NCBI GenBank assembly: GCA_946902875.1
Contig: OX336344.1
Coordinates: 19,117,791 to 19,181,790, forward strand
DNA: 64,000 bases
Direction of reading: 5' to 3'
From: Nematopogon swammerdamellus
Taxonomy: Eukaryota; Arthropoda; Insecta; Lepidoptera; Adelidae
How positions within the stretch are numbered: the first letter of the stretch is position 1; each line of letters opens with the position of its first letter. The notes beneath the pieces were generated by a model. It saw only the letters and a list, made by a program, of their open reading frames with translations. It ran no database searches and was not told where the DNA came from. The position numbers were made by a program, and so were the translations under genes. Shown in pieces: positions 1-11,700 of the stretch.

Positions 1-209
1 TTTATTTGTAATTCTCTTATTAGAAAATTAACTTAGTATTTATTACTGATCTGTTACACGAGCTACATCGTGTCTACCAGCGAACTATATTTATCGCAAG
101 TATAAAACCAGAAAACAAAATACCTTGACTAGTTAGCAAACATTTTTGAACATGTGCCATTTTCTTTTCATACATATAAGTACAAACTTTACTGCAAGGC
201 AACTCTGTC

Positions 210-915
210 AACGTCAACTCGGACGTCCAAATGCGTCCGACTGGGTCTATCCAAATTCCTAAGCCCCGGCTGCGAGTGGTTCACCCTGCATTCCTATGCA
301 CCCGACCCCCTCCCGTTGCCCAACTCGGACGTTCAAAAGCGTCCGACTGGGTCTGTCCAAATTCCTAAGCCCCGGCTGTGATTGGTTCACCCTGCATTCC
401 TATGCACCCCACCCCCTCCAGTTGCCCAACTCGGACGTTCAAAAGCGTCCGACTGGGTCTATCCAAATTCCTAAGCCCCGGCTGCGATTGGTTCACCCTG
501 CATTCCTATGCACCCCACCCCCTCCAGTTGCCCAACTCGGACGTTCAAAAGCGTCCGACTGGGTCTATCCAAATTCCTAAGCCCCAGCTGCGATTGGTTC
601 ACCCAGCATCCCTATGCACCCCGCCCCCTCCCGTTGCCCAAGTCGGACGTTCAAAAGGGCCCGACTGGGTCTATCCAAATTCCTAAACCCCGGCTACGAT
701 TGATTCACCCTGCATTCCTATGCACCCCACCCCCTCCCGTTGCCCAACTCGGACGTTCAAAGGCGTCCGTCTGGGTCTATCCAAATTGGTTCACGCTGCA
801 TTCCTATGCACCCCATCCGCTCCCGTTGCCCAACTCGGACGTCCAAAGGCGTCCGTCTGGGTCTATCCAAACACGCTGCATTCCTATGCACCCCATCCGC
901 TCCCGTTGCCCTTTA
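210..915 (+). repeat. 106-bp minisatellite, about eight copies
   Basis: The TCGGACG motif recurs at 219, 325, 431, 537, 643 and 749, exactly 106 bp apart, then at 835 after a shortened 86-bp unit, with a final shorter unit to about 912. Units hold the pair GGACGTTCAAAAGCGTCC, a small inverted repeat. The unit is open in all plus frames, which gives several meaningless overlapping frames. A related single copy lies inverted at about 42160-42300. Confidence 0.95.
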
Positions 916-1383
916 CCTCAGCTTCCCCCTCCTGTTTTATTTTTGCGATTAGTATGGAGTAGCAATTATGGCGAATTTAGTGATAAATCGATAAACAATA
1001 GCTCTCCCATTCAGTAGGCCTTCAATAAAGCAAGAATCAACCAAATGCTATTGTGGTTCCTAGTTTTAAATGACAGCTATTTTATAATTGTATCGTTCGT
1101 AATTCTAAGTGTAATAATATGTTGTGTAAAATAATCATGCTTTCAAGATAAGAAAAATAAAGTTTAAAGCCAAAAGGAGGGTTGTGTTCAGCCTGAAAGT
1201 GTGTATGTGTACGTATGTTATTTCAACATATCTATGATGTGAAAATAATAATAATAATGCACTTGTTGTGAACCAATCTCACTGTAAGACTGAGACCGCG
1301 CGCTCGCGGCAGCGGAGCGCCGCACATATTTATCTAATTGCTTACAGCGCAGTGCGCTTTATACAATGTCATACAAAGAATAC

Positions 1384-1710
1384 TGTGTGGGGCCGGTACT
1401 TAAAAAGAATAGCCCCACTGAATCTCTCCCCATGCATGTCGTAAAAGGCGACTAAGGACAAGATGCCGTGCTAAAGGGCGATAGGCTCGCCACCTCTCAC
1501 CTTGGCACAGTACTTCCACCGAGTCAAGCAGCAGGTGGGTCTTCGTGCCTTACTTGCTGCTTGATCGATTGAATCTTGTTCGAATACTTTGCGAAAGGTG
1601 GCGGTCGGTGTTGTGCTGCAATTTACCAGAGTTCTTGCAGCACAACACCGATTCCTCTGCTTACCCCGATTGTCGGGATGATTGTGTGTGATATGTATGT
1701 ATGTATGTCA
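1384..1710 (+). repeat. dispersed SINE-like repeat, family C
   Basis: Starts with GTGTGGGGCCGGTACTTAAA, contains TCGTAAAAGGCGACTAAGGA, passes a conserved GTGTTGTGCTGCAATTTACC hairpin and ends in a (TATG)n-like tract. The same body occurs inverted at 15915-16255 and 27975-28262, in part at 33690-33830, and forward at 63855-63990. Confidence 0.8.
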
Positions 1711-1924
1711 CACAAAGAATATTTATGCCGCACCGCTCCGCCGCCGTGCGGTCTCGCTCCAAGTCTTGGAAAATAAAAACATTGTCGAAAAGTATCGAGT
1801 TTTTCAATTTATCTAAAGATTCCCATTGAGTTCTTAAATGTATGACTGTTAAGTTGTCCAAAAACTACTAATATGAACGTATGATGCGAGATGATTGAGA
1901 TCACAGAACCGAGAAACACTGGAT

Positions 1925-2697
1925 ATTGTTTAAATACTTTTATTGCGACAATAATAGCCTAGCTAGGATTAATTGGAGCAAATATCGACATGGAGAGAGG
2001 TGGAATAATGAAAACACGACGAGTACACAGTGCTTCAAGATATGATATTTTAATCTTCATGTACAAGCGAATGTATTAATACACGTTTATATTCCACCTC
2101 CGTTTCACGAGCGTATCATCCGAATCATATCCTATTATGCAATAATCATAATATAGACCTGTAAAGTATGTATAATAAAGTTGAAAAAAGTGTGGCGGAG
2201 TGTCGCGGGGCGCTGGGGGCGGCGGGGAGGCGCCTCAAGGCAACTCAAGACGTCCGGCGGCACTCGGGAATCATATTCCAAGCTACCTACTACACATCGC
2301 TGCGTGTCTACACGGCGCTCGCGGCTCGCGGGCCGAGCTCCGCTCCCTATAACATATCTAAAATTTGTCTAAATATAACTGGGCTGCGGGCCGGCGTCGC
2401 CCGGCCCGCCCGCAGTGAATCGTTAGTGCTCACTCAGTCGTTCGATACAGTAAAACTTCTCTTCTCGTTAGGACATTTTCTATTATGTATATAGATAATC
2501 TGTATATATAATTCTTTCTCACTAATATCTACACCGTTTCCAAGTTATATGCTTTTAATATATATTCTCCATCGTAGGTTTCTATCGTCGTGATAGCGAT
2601 AAAGCCGGTTTGAGATAACGAAATTGTATAAAATTCGACCAAATCATTCAGTATCGTAGTGGCGGTCGTAAGGCAGGTCGTGAGGACTCGGGGGCCC
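1925..2697 (-). other. mask: probable mask 3' UTR
   Basis: Downstream of the TGA on the minus strand there is no further open coding. The first clear AATAAA on this strand is at 1939-1944, which would give a 3' UTR of roughly 770 nt. A GC-rich stretch at 2200-2420 lies inside it. The true end could be farther left, and transcript data are absent. Confidence 0.4.
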
Positions 2698-2724
2698 TCA
2701 GTGCGTCCACTTGCTGGTCCAGCC
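2698..2724 (-). CDS. mask: mask exon 37: terminal coding exon with stop
   Basis: Reads GWTSKWTH then TGA. The acceptor is TGTTGCAG, after a TG-rich tract. The position, phase 0 and Trp-rich end fit the short C-terminus of the family (vertebrates end with a W..TWAPH-like peptide), but with eight residues the call is moderate. An alternative last exon in the 1.6-kb intron cannot be excluded. Confidence 0.65.
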   Translation of the reverse strand, partial: GWTSKWTH

Positions 2725-5700
2725 CTGCAACACACAACACGCCCCGTCTACTTAGTCACATACGCACGCTTGCTCTCATCCTGAGTAAAATCATTTTCAA
2801 GGTTGGTTTATTACCAAAAACTAAAATAAATGCATCTCGGTATTGGGGTCCACTGGTGGGGATATTTTTAAATTGACAGATCTATTCATTCATAGTTGTG
2901 AACATAACAAATAAGACATGTAGGGAGGTGTTTGTTTAACCTGTCGCCTTCCGCGTTATAATATGCCCAAACCGCCTTAATTCCGCATGGGCGTGGCCCG
3001 CGGACGGCGCGCGCGCACATGAGCGCCGACCTCGACATAAACGCAGATATTTCGGAAACTAATAAAGTTAGATCTATAAACTCTTCTGTCCTAGAAAGCC
3101 TAGAAAATTTCCTAAAATCCATGTGAAACAGTGAGGCCTACCTTGTTCAGAAGTACCAGATATTTTAGTTAGAAAAAAAAATCCCAAAAAAAATTTGAAA
3201 AATTCATTATAATATAAATTCAAAACATACCTTTACAATATTTATATTAGAATACTCGTAAAGAAACATACTTTTAGAAATAGTAAAGTATAATATACGT
3301 TTTCTTTACAGAAATCGGCGAAATCGGATGTTCAACATGAACATCCTGAGAGCATCCGCAAAGTCCGAGATGGCACGCGCGTGATATTTTTTACCAATTT
3401 TATAAATATATTATTTGAACTAAACCTTCTTTTATTTTGTAACTGGTCGTATGTTTGTATAATAATGCGAAGAAAATTGGAAAAATAAGCTATATTTCCA
3501 TGAAAAATATGCCCTCAAAGTTATTGTTTACACATTTCATACAAAAATAAACAAACATTTTTGAGCGACGAAAAATATGACTTTTGTCGCCACCCGAACT
3601 CGTAATGCATCTTCTATTGGTAGAATAACTAATAAATAACACTATTTACTAACCTTTAGCTCATAGATGCACTTGAATACACTTATAAACATTATTTTCA
3701 CGGGGCGCTCTTACTTGAAAAATACGCACACGGACAGATTATCAAATTGTCCACTGACGGCTAGTTATTGTTTCCATAGCCAATATTATTGTTTCTTGGA
3801 GACAGGCTCCAAATCCTTTCAAAGAATGCTGCCTGAGTCAAGAGAGGATCAGGGCAAAATAAAGTGAATTTGGTCAAATAGTGCGGCCGTAAATTGCGCA
3901 TTAATTATGGGTCCCAGGTAGCCCGGCGGAAGCCAGAGGATACGCGCGGCGGGCTATCGGAGACCCGCTTGCGAGTCAACAGGGCAAACTGGGCAAGTCA
4001 CCACCTGTGGCCACCACCGTCCGAGTTGCTATAGTATTGCATTCGTTGTGACCACGGAGTTGTTGTGACCTAGACCACGTGGAGTTAGATGGTGCATGAT
4101 TGGTGGACTTATGGCAACAAACACATGGTTCCTATAAATTAGAGCTAGCTAATTTATAGGAAGCGGGCTTGTCCACAACACAGCCACACCCCGATTTTTT
4201 TTATTAAAGATTTAATTAATCAAACAAATAATTGTTCCACGCATGCTGGGGGTTATTGCGTTAAATATAAATGTGATTCGGACCTGCTTCTCGTTGGCGA
4301 GATGCGGCGGCATGTCCCAGTGCGGGCGGGGCTCGTGCGTGGGCGGCGCCGGCGGCAGGTAGTGCAGCGGCAGCGCGTGCATCAGCGACAGCGCCGCCGC
4401 GGTCGCGCCGCTCGCCCCGCCCCCACCTCCGCCCGCCCCGCCGCCGCCCAGCACGCCCGACTCCATGCCTCCGCTCTGCGCGACACAAATTAATATTTTT
4501 TTTATGGGACCTGACACAATTTGGCAAACAACAAACAAACAAATATATTTATTGGCTTTCGCATATTGTCATTGTACATAATAGTCACAGTGTACTTTAA
4601 ATTATCCCTGTTTCCCAAAATAAGATTCCTTGAGCTATGGGAACAAGGGTCTCTCACCCGGTGGTTCACATTTATTAATTAATTTATTTATTTTTTAATG
4701 AACAAGCAGCTCTAGCTGATGTATTCTTATTGATTCAATAAGAAATGCTCTTATCAAAGATTTTAAGACGGATCGATTAAATATATTTTTTGCTATCCAC
4801 AGGGTGTTAGGTGATCCCCTCACGGAAAAATGCAAAATACTCACTACATTTTTCCAAGCATCTCTAACCCTCAGAGGCTAGAGATTGTTTAGCAGTTACG
4901 ATGGGGCTGGCGTAGTCGACAGTCGGCTAAAGCCCTATTTCATAAAGTAGAAAAAAAAAATGTCTGGTAAAAAGTCATATCGAGTTGCTGAGCTGGGAGA
5001 GATGCGGGTATCAGGCGTGCACAATTTGAAGCCGATGCTTAAGTAATAGCCTGTGATTCATTTGGTAGACAGTAGAAGGTGGTTGAAACGTCGGCTCCTG
5101 GTACCTGCACTCCTCAACCAGGTAAACACTCGTTTTACTTTTGGAGTTCAGTCTCACAAACATTTTAATAAATAGGCATAGATAGGCAATTTTTTTTTTA
5201 ATTAATGTCCACCATGCGGCGGTGCTTGCACCTCTAGCAGGTTCGGTGATGTTATTGTTTAATGGCATGTAGGGTGGGTTATCCCTTGAGTATTCCCCTC
5301 TTTACTGAAGATGGCTATTTTTGTAACGATTGCACAGGTCTGCTATTGTTTGATGTTTCAGTCTCCTTATGTCATGTTCGGTGTCGGCCAAAGCGACAGC
5401 AAGTGTGTTTACATGATTGATTAATCGTGAGTGATACTTTTTGCAGTAGTTTGTGCTTCTTCTCTTGTGATAGGCAATGAGATGTAGTGTATATACCGCT
5501 GAAGGCTGGGAGAAATGCAGGAAAATTGGAGAGGCGTATGTCTAAACGATCCCGATACTTAGGCCCAATTGTGGTAAGGAGAATTATCAGTAGAATGGTT
5601 GCACTAATCTTATGATTCAGAGTATAATCCTCCTCCAGCAATTGTACCCTACAATTATTGTGAGGGGCAATCAACTCTATTTTCTCCCACTACACACTCT

Positions 5701-8700
5701 ATCGAAGTTCAAAACCCAATGAAAAACGAAGTGGCTTTCAGGCACGCTACACCGGGTAGGTGCATTATGCTGTATGTTTACCTGGACGGTATCCGGAGCG
5801 GGGCTGTATCTGCTCCTGGACATGGCGGCGAGGTGAGCGGCGGCGGCCTGCTGCGGCCAGTCGTCGGGCGCGGTCAGCTTCCACGCGCGCTCCGTGCCGA
5901 TCGGCTTCGGCTTGCGCTCCTCCTCCTCCACGCCCCAACCGCCGCCGCCGCCGCCCACGCCCCCCACGCCGCGCTCCAGCAGCGACTGTGCACACAAGTC
6001 ATTCATTATAAAACATTCTGAAACACGGTGAAGTTTGTAGAGGTGATGTAGGCAACCATGTCAGGTTAAATAGAGATGATGTAGATAACCATGTCAGATT
6101 ACATAAAGGCTATGTAGGAAACCATGTCAGGTGACATATAGATGATGTCGATAACCACGTCAGATTAGATAAAGGTGATGTAGGCAACCATGTCAGGTGA
6201 CATAAAGATCATGTCGATAACCATATCATATTACATAAAGGTGATGTAGGCAACCATGTCAGGTGGCATAAAGATGATGTCGATAACCATGTCAGATTAG
6301 ATTACATAAAGATTATGTAGGCAAACATGTCATGTGACATAAAGATGATGTAGATAATCATGTCAGATTACAAAAAGATTATGTAGGCAACCATGTTAGG
6401 TGAAATAAATATGATGTAAATAACCATGTCAGATTACATAAAGATTATGTAGGCAACCATGACAGGTGACATAAAGATGATGTCGATAACCATGTCAGAT
6501 TACATAAAGATTATGTAGGGAACCATGTCAGGTGACGATAACCATGTCAGATTACATAAAGATTATGTAGGCAACCATGTCATGTGACATAAATATGATG
6601 TAGATAACCATGTCAGATTACATAAAGATTATGTAGGCAACCATGTTAGGTGACAAAAAACAAACAAACAAAAATACTTAAAAACAATACAAGTGCACTC
6701 ATAAATTAAAAAACAGAATACACGCACCAGCTGTCAGCTGTCAGTGTTTAAAATAAATAAATAAATATGATGTAGATAACCATGTCAGATTACATAAAGA
6801 TTATGTAGGCAACCATGTCAGGTGACATAAAGATGATGTAGATAACGTTACATAAAAGTAAGATGGTGATGCAGACCTGGTAGGGATGGTGTATGGGCTG
6901 CTGCTGGTGCTTGGTGGGCTGTTGCTGGCTCTGCTGCTGGTAGGACATGAGCAGCGTGCCCAGTCCCGCACCGCCGCTGCCGCCCGCAAACAGCTGCACA
7001 CACACACAACATTTATTATTTGTTAATGAACTAGCAGCTTAATACGCTGATGTGTCTCTGATGATCACTGGTGTTGCTATTTGTTATCTTTCTTCCATTT
7101 TTAATACTTGTCAAGCCTATTTTTGAATTTGAAGCGATTTTCTTAGTGAGGAAGTTCTTTCTTGCTTTGGTTTAGAAGCTATTTAAAGTCAAACATATAT
7201 TTGGGAGAGGCCTATGCCCAGCAGTGGAACGATTCAGGCTGATGATGATGATGATGATGATGATGAAAGGTTGACTGAGATAAATCCACTACTAGTGACA
7301 AGTCCGCGTTTGCACACTACCGTTGTTTTTGTTTGTTTACTCTTAACATTATATACAGTGAGTATAGTCAGGCCTCACGCAATCTATGCACTTGCGCGCG
7401 CTAACTACCTACCGCCCGACGGGCCGCCGGCGAGCCAATTCAGTGAAAATTCGACAGCCGCGCGAAGCATACCTACACGCGCGTCCACGCAACTACGCGC
7501 AGCTGCGATGCAATAATTACTTTACACTCGATCGTTAAGGTACATTTTCGCACGCACCGATCGGCGACGTGAAGCATTAGGCTATTAAAGCCGTAGGTAT
7601 GGAACTTTTTCTATGGAGTGATTTATCTGTTACGAAGTAACTATTAGGTAATCTGGTATAGTCACCGGAGCGTTGTGGTTGTGGTGCATCATGGTTGGCT
7701 GGTGGGAGAAGTCGGGCGCGCGTGGGTTGAGTCGCGACACACTCTCCACACCCACGTAGCCCAGACCCACACCGCTGCTCATCGACACCTGCAGCCGTAC
7801 GGTATCGGTAATTAATATTTCAAAAAGTAACCAAATTAAAATAATAAATGACTATTACTAGCGGCGGGTGGCCGAGTGGTTTGGACATCGGTTTCTCATG
7901 CGAGAGGTCCGATGTGGATGCCAACAGTCAAGGATGAAATCAGATACTTCAACAAAAAGTATAAAAAACGACTGGCGACGCATCCCAAGAGACTGGCCTC
8001 CGATCTTTTGATCGAGAGAAGCTACACCAATAGGCTAAAGCGCTATCACATCCTTGCACTGGAGGATAGGACATAAATAAGCATGTAGAGGACCAGACAT
8101 ACGAGGAGGGTAATCAATGGATGACTCGACTCACACGACCAACCTCACACAGAAAATCTGCTTATGGTCACATTCCGATTGCAGATGGTGCAAGCACAAA
8201 AAAAAAAAAAAAGGTCCGAGTTTCGAATCCGGTCGGCGTGTAGCAGTTTTTTCTGATGGAAAAGTTTACGTGCGTACCTACACCTGCTGCTTCACCGCTA
8301 TGAGCCGGTGTAAAACTATACGTCTCTTCCCTTGCCCCTTACTAGGTGGTAGGCTCAAATTGTAGCCGACTGTATTGCTACCACCGTACTGGATGTAAGA
8401 TGGCCGCATAGCAGCCTCGGATGTGTTCTCCTCAGTTCATTGTAGCCGGCACGATCAAAGTAAAACGCTAATGTGGCACCTAATTCCAAGAGGATTGGGC
8501 TGACAACTCCACTCAACCAATAACGTATATATCCATCAATTAATCAATAGTAAAGAAATGTACATATAACAAAAAATGTATAACAAGCTACAAAATAAAG
8601 AATGAACAAATTGTCAAGACAACTTGTACGAATGGATTGAATGTAGTGGCAGGCCTCACGCACTCTAGGTACTTGCGCGCGCTAACTACCTACCGCCCGG

Positions 8701-11700
8701 TGGACCGCCGGCGGTCTAATTCAGTGGAAATTCGTCAGCGCGCGAAACATACTTACACGCTCGCCAAAGCAACTGCGCGAAGCTGCAAAGCAATAATCAC
8801 TCTACACTCGATCGTTTACGTACATTTTCGCACGCAGCGGTAGGCTATTAAAGCTGAAGGTATGGAACTTTTTCTATGGAGTGATTTATCTGTTACGAAG
8901 TAACTATTAAGTAATCTGTGGTAATGGTCTCACCATCATATTGTGTCCGTTTCTTGAGTTGTCTTGATAGATAGGTCCGTTCCTCGTTAGGTTTCCCATC
9001 TCCATCGCGTTCACACCGTTACCTAGAACAACAATGCATTTTATATTTGTTTATTTATAAACAGTCGGCACCGGTGGCTGTACTCAAAATCTCTACGGAT
9101 GATCAGACACAGCCAATAACACCACTCCTCGCGAAGCCACGCTCAGAGAGGCGCCATGCCGGCTATAAAGTGGACAAGAAGAATTTATTTGCACGTCAGC
9201 CTCGGTAGCTCGGTGATGCGGTCGGTCGACTGTCTGCCGTGATCATAAGCACGCCTGGGCGCGGTCAGTGGATGGACGGGTGACCGCTCGATCATTGAAG
9301 GATGAACGTGGTTCGGATTCCACGTAAAATTGAGGGTCCCTTCCCTTCTTACCTTACTAGGTGGTGTGTTTTAACCCGCCCGGGTTGCTACCACCGCACT
9401 GAATGAAAGGTATGTGAATAGTTCGTATTTTCCGCTCAGTTCAGTGTAGCCGGCCGACGTACTGTAGACCGCACCTCGCGAACGCGAGAGGCCGAAGCCC
9501 AGCATAGGGTGCGCTGTAGCGTTTTAAATTACTTATTGTTGAAACAAAAACAAAAAGAAATGATAATAAATAAATAATAAAAAATATTTTTTTTAATGAA
9601 TATAGCGACAGCGCATTAGGTTATAATAATAAAAAAAAATACACAATCAAGTTGGAGTAGTAGACGTGTAGCGCCGAGCTCGTCACCCACCAGCCCTGCA
9701 ACAAGAAAAGTAGAGGGCGTGCGTACCGATGGGCTGCGGTGTGGAGGACGGCGGGCCGATGGGATGTATGATGCCGGGCTGCACCGGCGCCTGCGCCCCG
9801 CTCGTGGACACGGCGCTCGGCCTCTGGATCGCCAGCGTTTGAGATTTTATCACTGCAACAAAACGCCACATTCTCGTCTCAAAACGTTCTCACAATTCAT
9901 GTTCTAAATACTTTTGAGACGCTGTTTTATTTTGGGTGGCTAAAAGCCATGTCGTGATTTCAATAAAAAAAAAGTATACTTACATATTACGGGGCTGTCC
10001 AAGGTTTTTAAATTTCAAACTTAAGACCCATGCGGACATTTAAAAAAAGGCTAAGGCCCTAAATAGGATAGGCTTTGACTTTAAAAATTTTGTTAAAACT
10101 CTAAAAATTCTTTAAAGCATTTATCTAATAATTAGAAAAAAAAATAAAAAAACAAAAATGATTAAAATAAATGCAAGTTCACTCATATATTAACCCTTCA
10201 TCACTGGAGCGGGCAATATTGCCCGCCGAGCATTTATACCGTCATCTATGGAGCGGTCAATATTAACCCGCCACCGCTCCAAACCGCTGCATGGGCCGAA
10301 AAATAATTTTTCCCTACACAATCTACTATGGGAGTATTACTACAAAGAGACATACTATAAAGTTGACAAAATTGATCTACCAACACTATCATTACCGAAG
10401 ATTATAACGAGCCGACAGAGTAGGAAAAAAATATCATATCTGTCGTCATTGTTGTGGGTGTTGTGTTGTGGGTCGGTGTAGTGAATGTTCGTTGAGTTTG
10501 TTCACCAAATACAGAAGAATGGACCGGTAAGTGATGTTTTTCCTCTTTTTCATTATATTCCGGACCTATTGAGTACATTTGTTTGTACTGAGTTGAGATG
10601 CATTTTACGTAAAAAGTCGAAGAAAAGTCCTACTCCATACTGACAATTTTTTCCTGTTTGTTGTTGTTGTCAAAGCTTGTTTCTCAAAATAAATCGGTTT
10701 TTTGGAGAAAGTGAGGTGACAGAAATGTTCATTAGTTCTTCTAGTTGAATAATATATGCCGTTTAGTGCTTACATGTCGTACATTTACGAGCAACAAGCC
10801 ATTTTTGTGACCTAGGTCTCGCGCCATACAAACTTTGCCTGTTTTGAGAAGCTTGTTTCTCAAAATAAATCGTTTTTTTGGAAAAAGTGAGGTGACAGAA
10901 ATGTTCCTTAGTTCTTCTAGTTGAATAATATGTGCCGCTTAGTGCTTGCATGTCGTAAATTTACGAGAAATGAGCCATTTTTGTGACCTAGGTTTCGCCT
11001 AGAAACTTGGTGAAAGTGTTTTTTTTGCCAACATTTTTTGCGAATTCAAAATTTTATTGTGGTTGACACGGGGGCTGCTGATACACAAGAAAGGTATGAT
11101 TAGGTCCGTTATTTATTAGTGTTTATAATAAAAATACTATGTGACCGATTTCCGGTCTAATAAATTTATAAAAATAAAAAATCTGAGACAGGTCGCGATT
11201 TTCATATAACACAACTTTACAAAATAATAATATGCAATATATATAAAAAAATACTATTTATAGCTAGAATATTTATCTGTAAATACAATCCATATGTTAG
11301 TTCATGAAGTTTTATGGAAAAATCTTCCAAAATGATTTTTTTTCGAGAGTAATGCGCCGGCGCCGATCGCGCCCGCCACCTGGTGTAGTAGAAGGATTGT
11401 TTTGGTTAATGCTTCCGTAGAGGACGGGTTAAAAAAACAGAATACACACACCAGCTGTCAGTGTTTAAAATAAATAAATAAAAAATATATACACAAATAT
11501 AGATTTATTCAGGTTTACGTTCTGGATTAATTTCCTCGGAAAATGTGTGCGACAGAAACCTGACCAATTTTAGAAAGGTCTCTGGATTGTAAGGGTGTGG
11601 TGTACCGGTGGGTGTGTGGGAGGTATGCTGCGCGTGGTCGAGCTGCGCGTGCTGGTAGAGCGGGGGCGGGGTGCTCGAGTGCGAGGAGGTGCGCGAGCAC

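Noticed and set aside
296..1017. Overlapping Pro-rich plus-strand frames in the 106-bp array
   Set aside because: All plus frames are open because the unit lacks stops. There is no exon context, so this is a minisatellite rather than a Pro-rich protein.
10248..10481. 77-codon frame in the piggyBac-like element, conserved in both copies
   Set aside because: Conserved only because the two copies are nearly identical. It has no DDD-type transposase motif.
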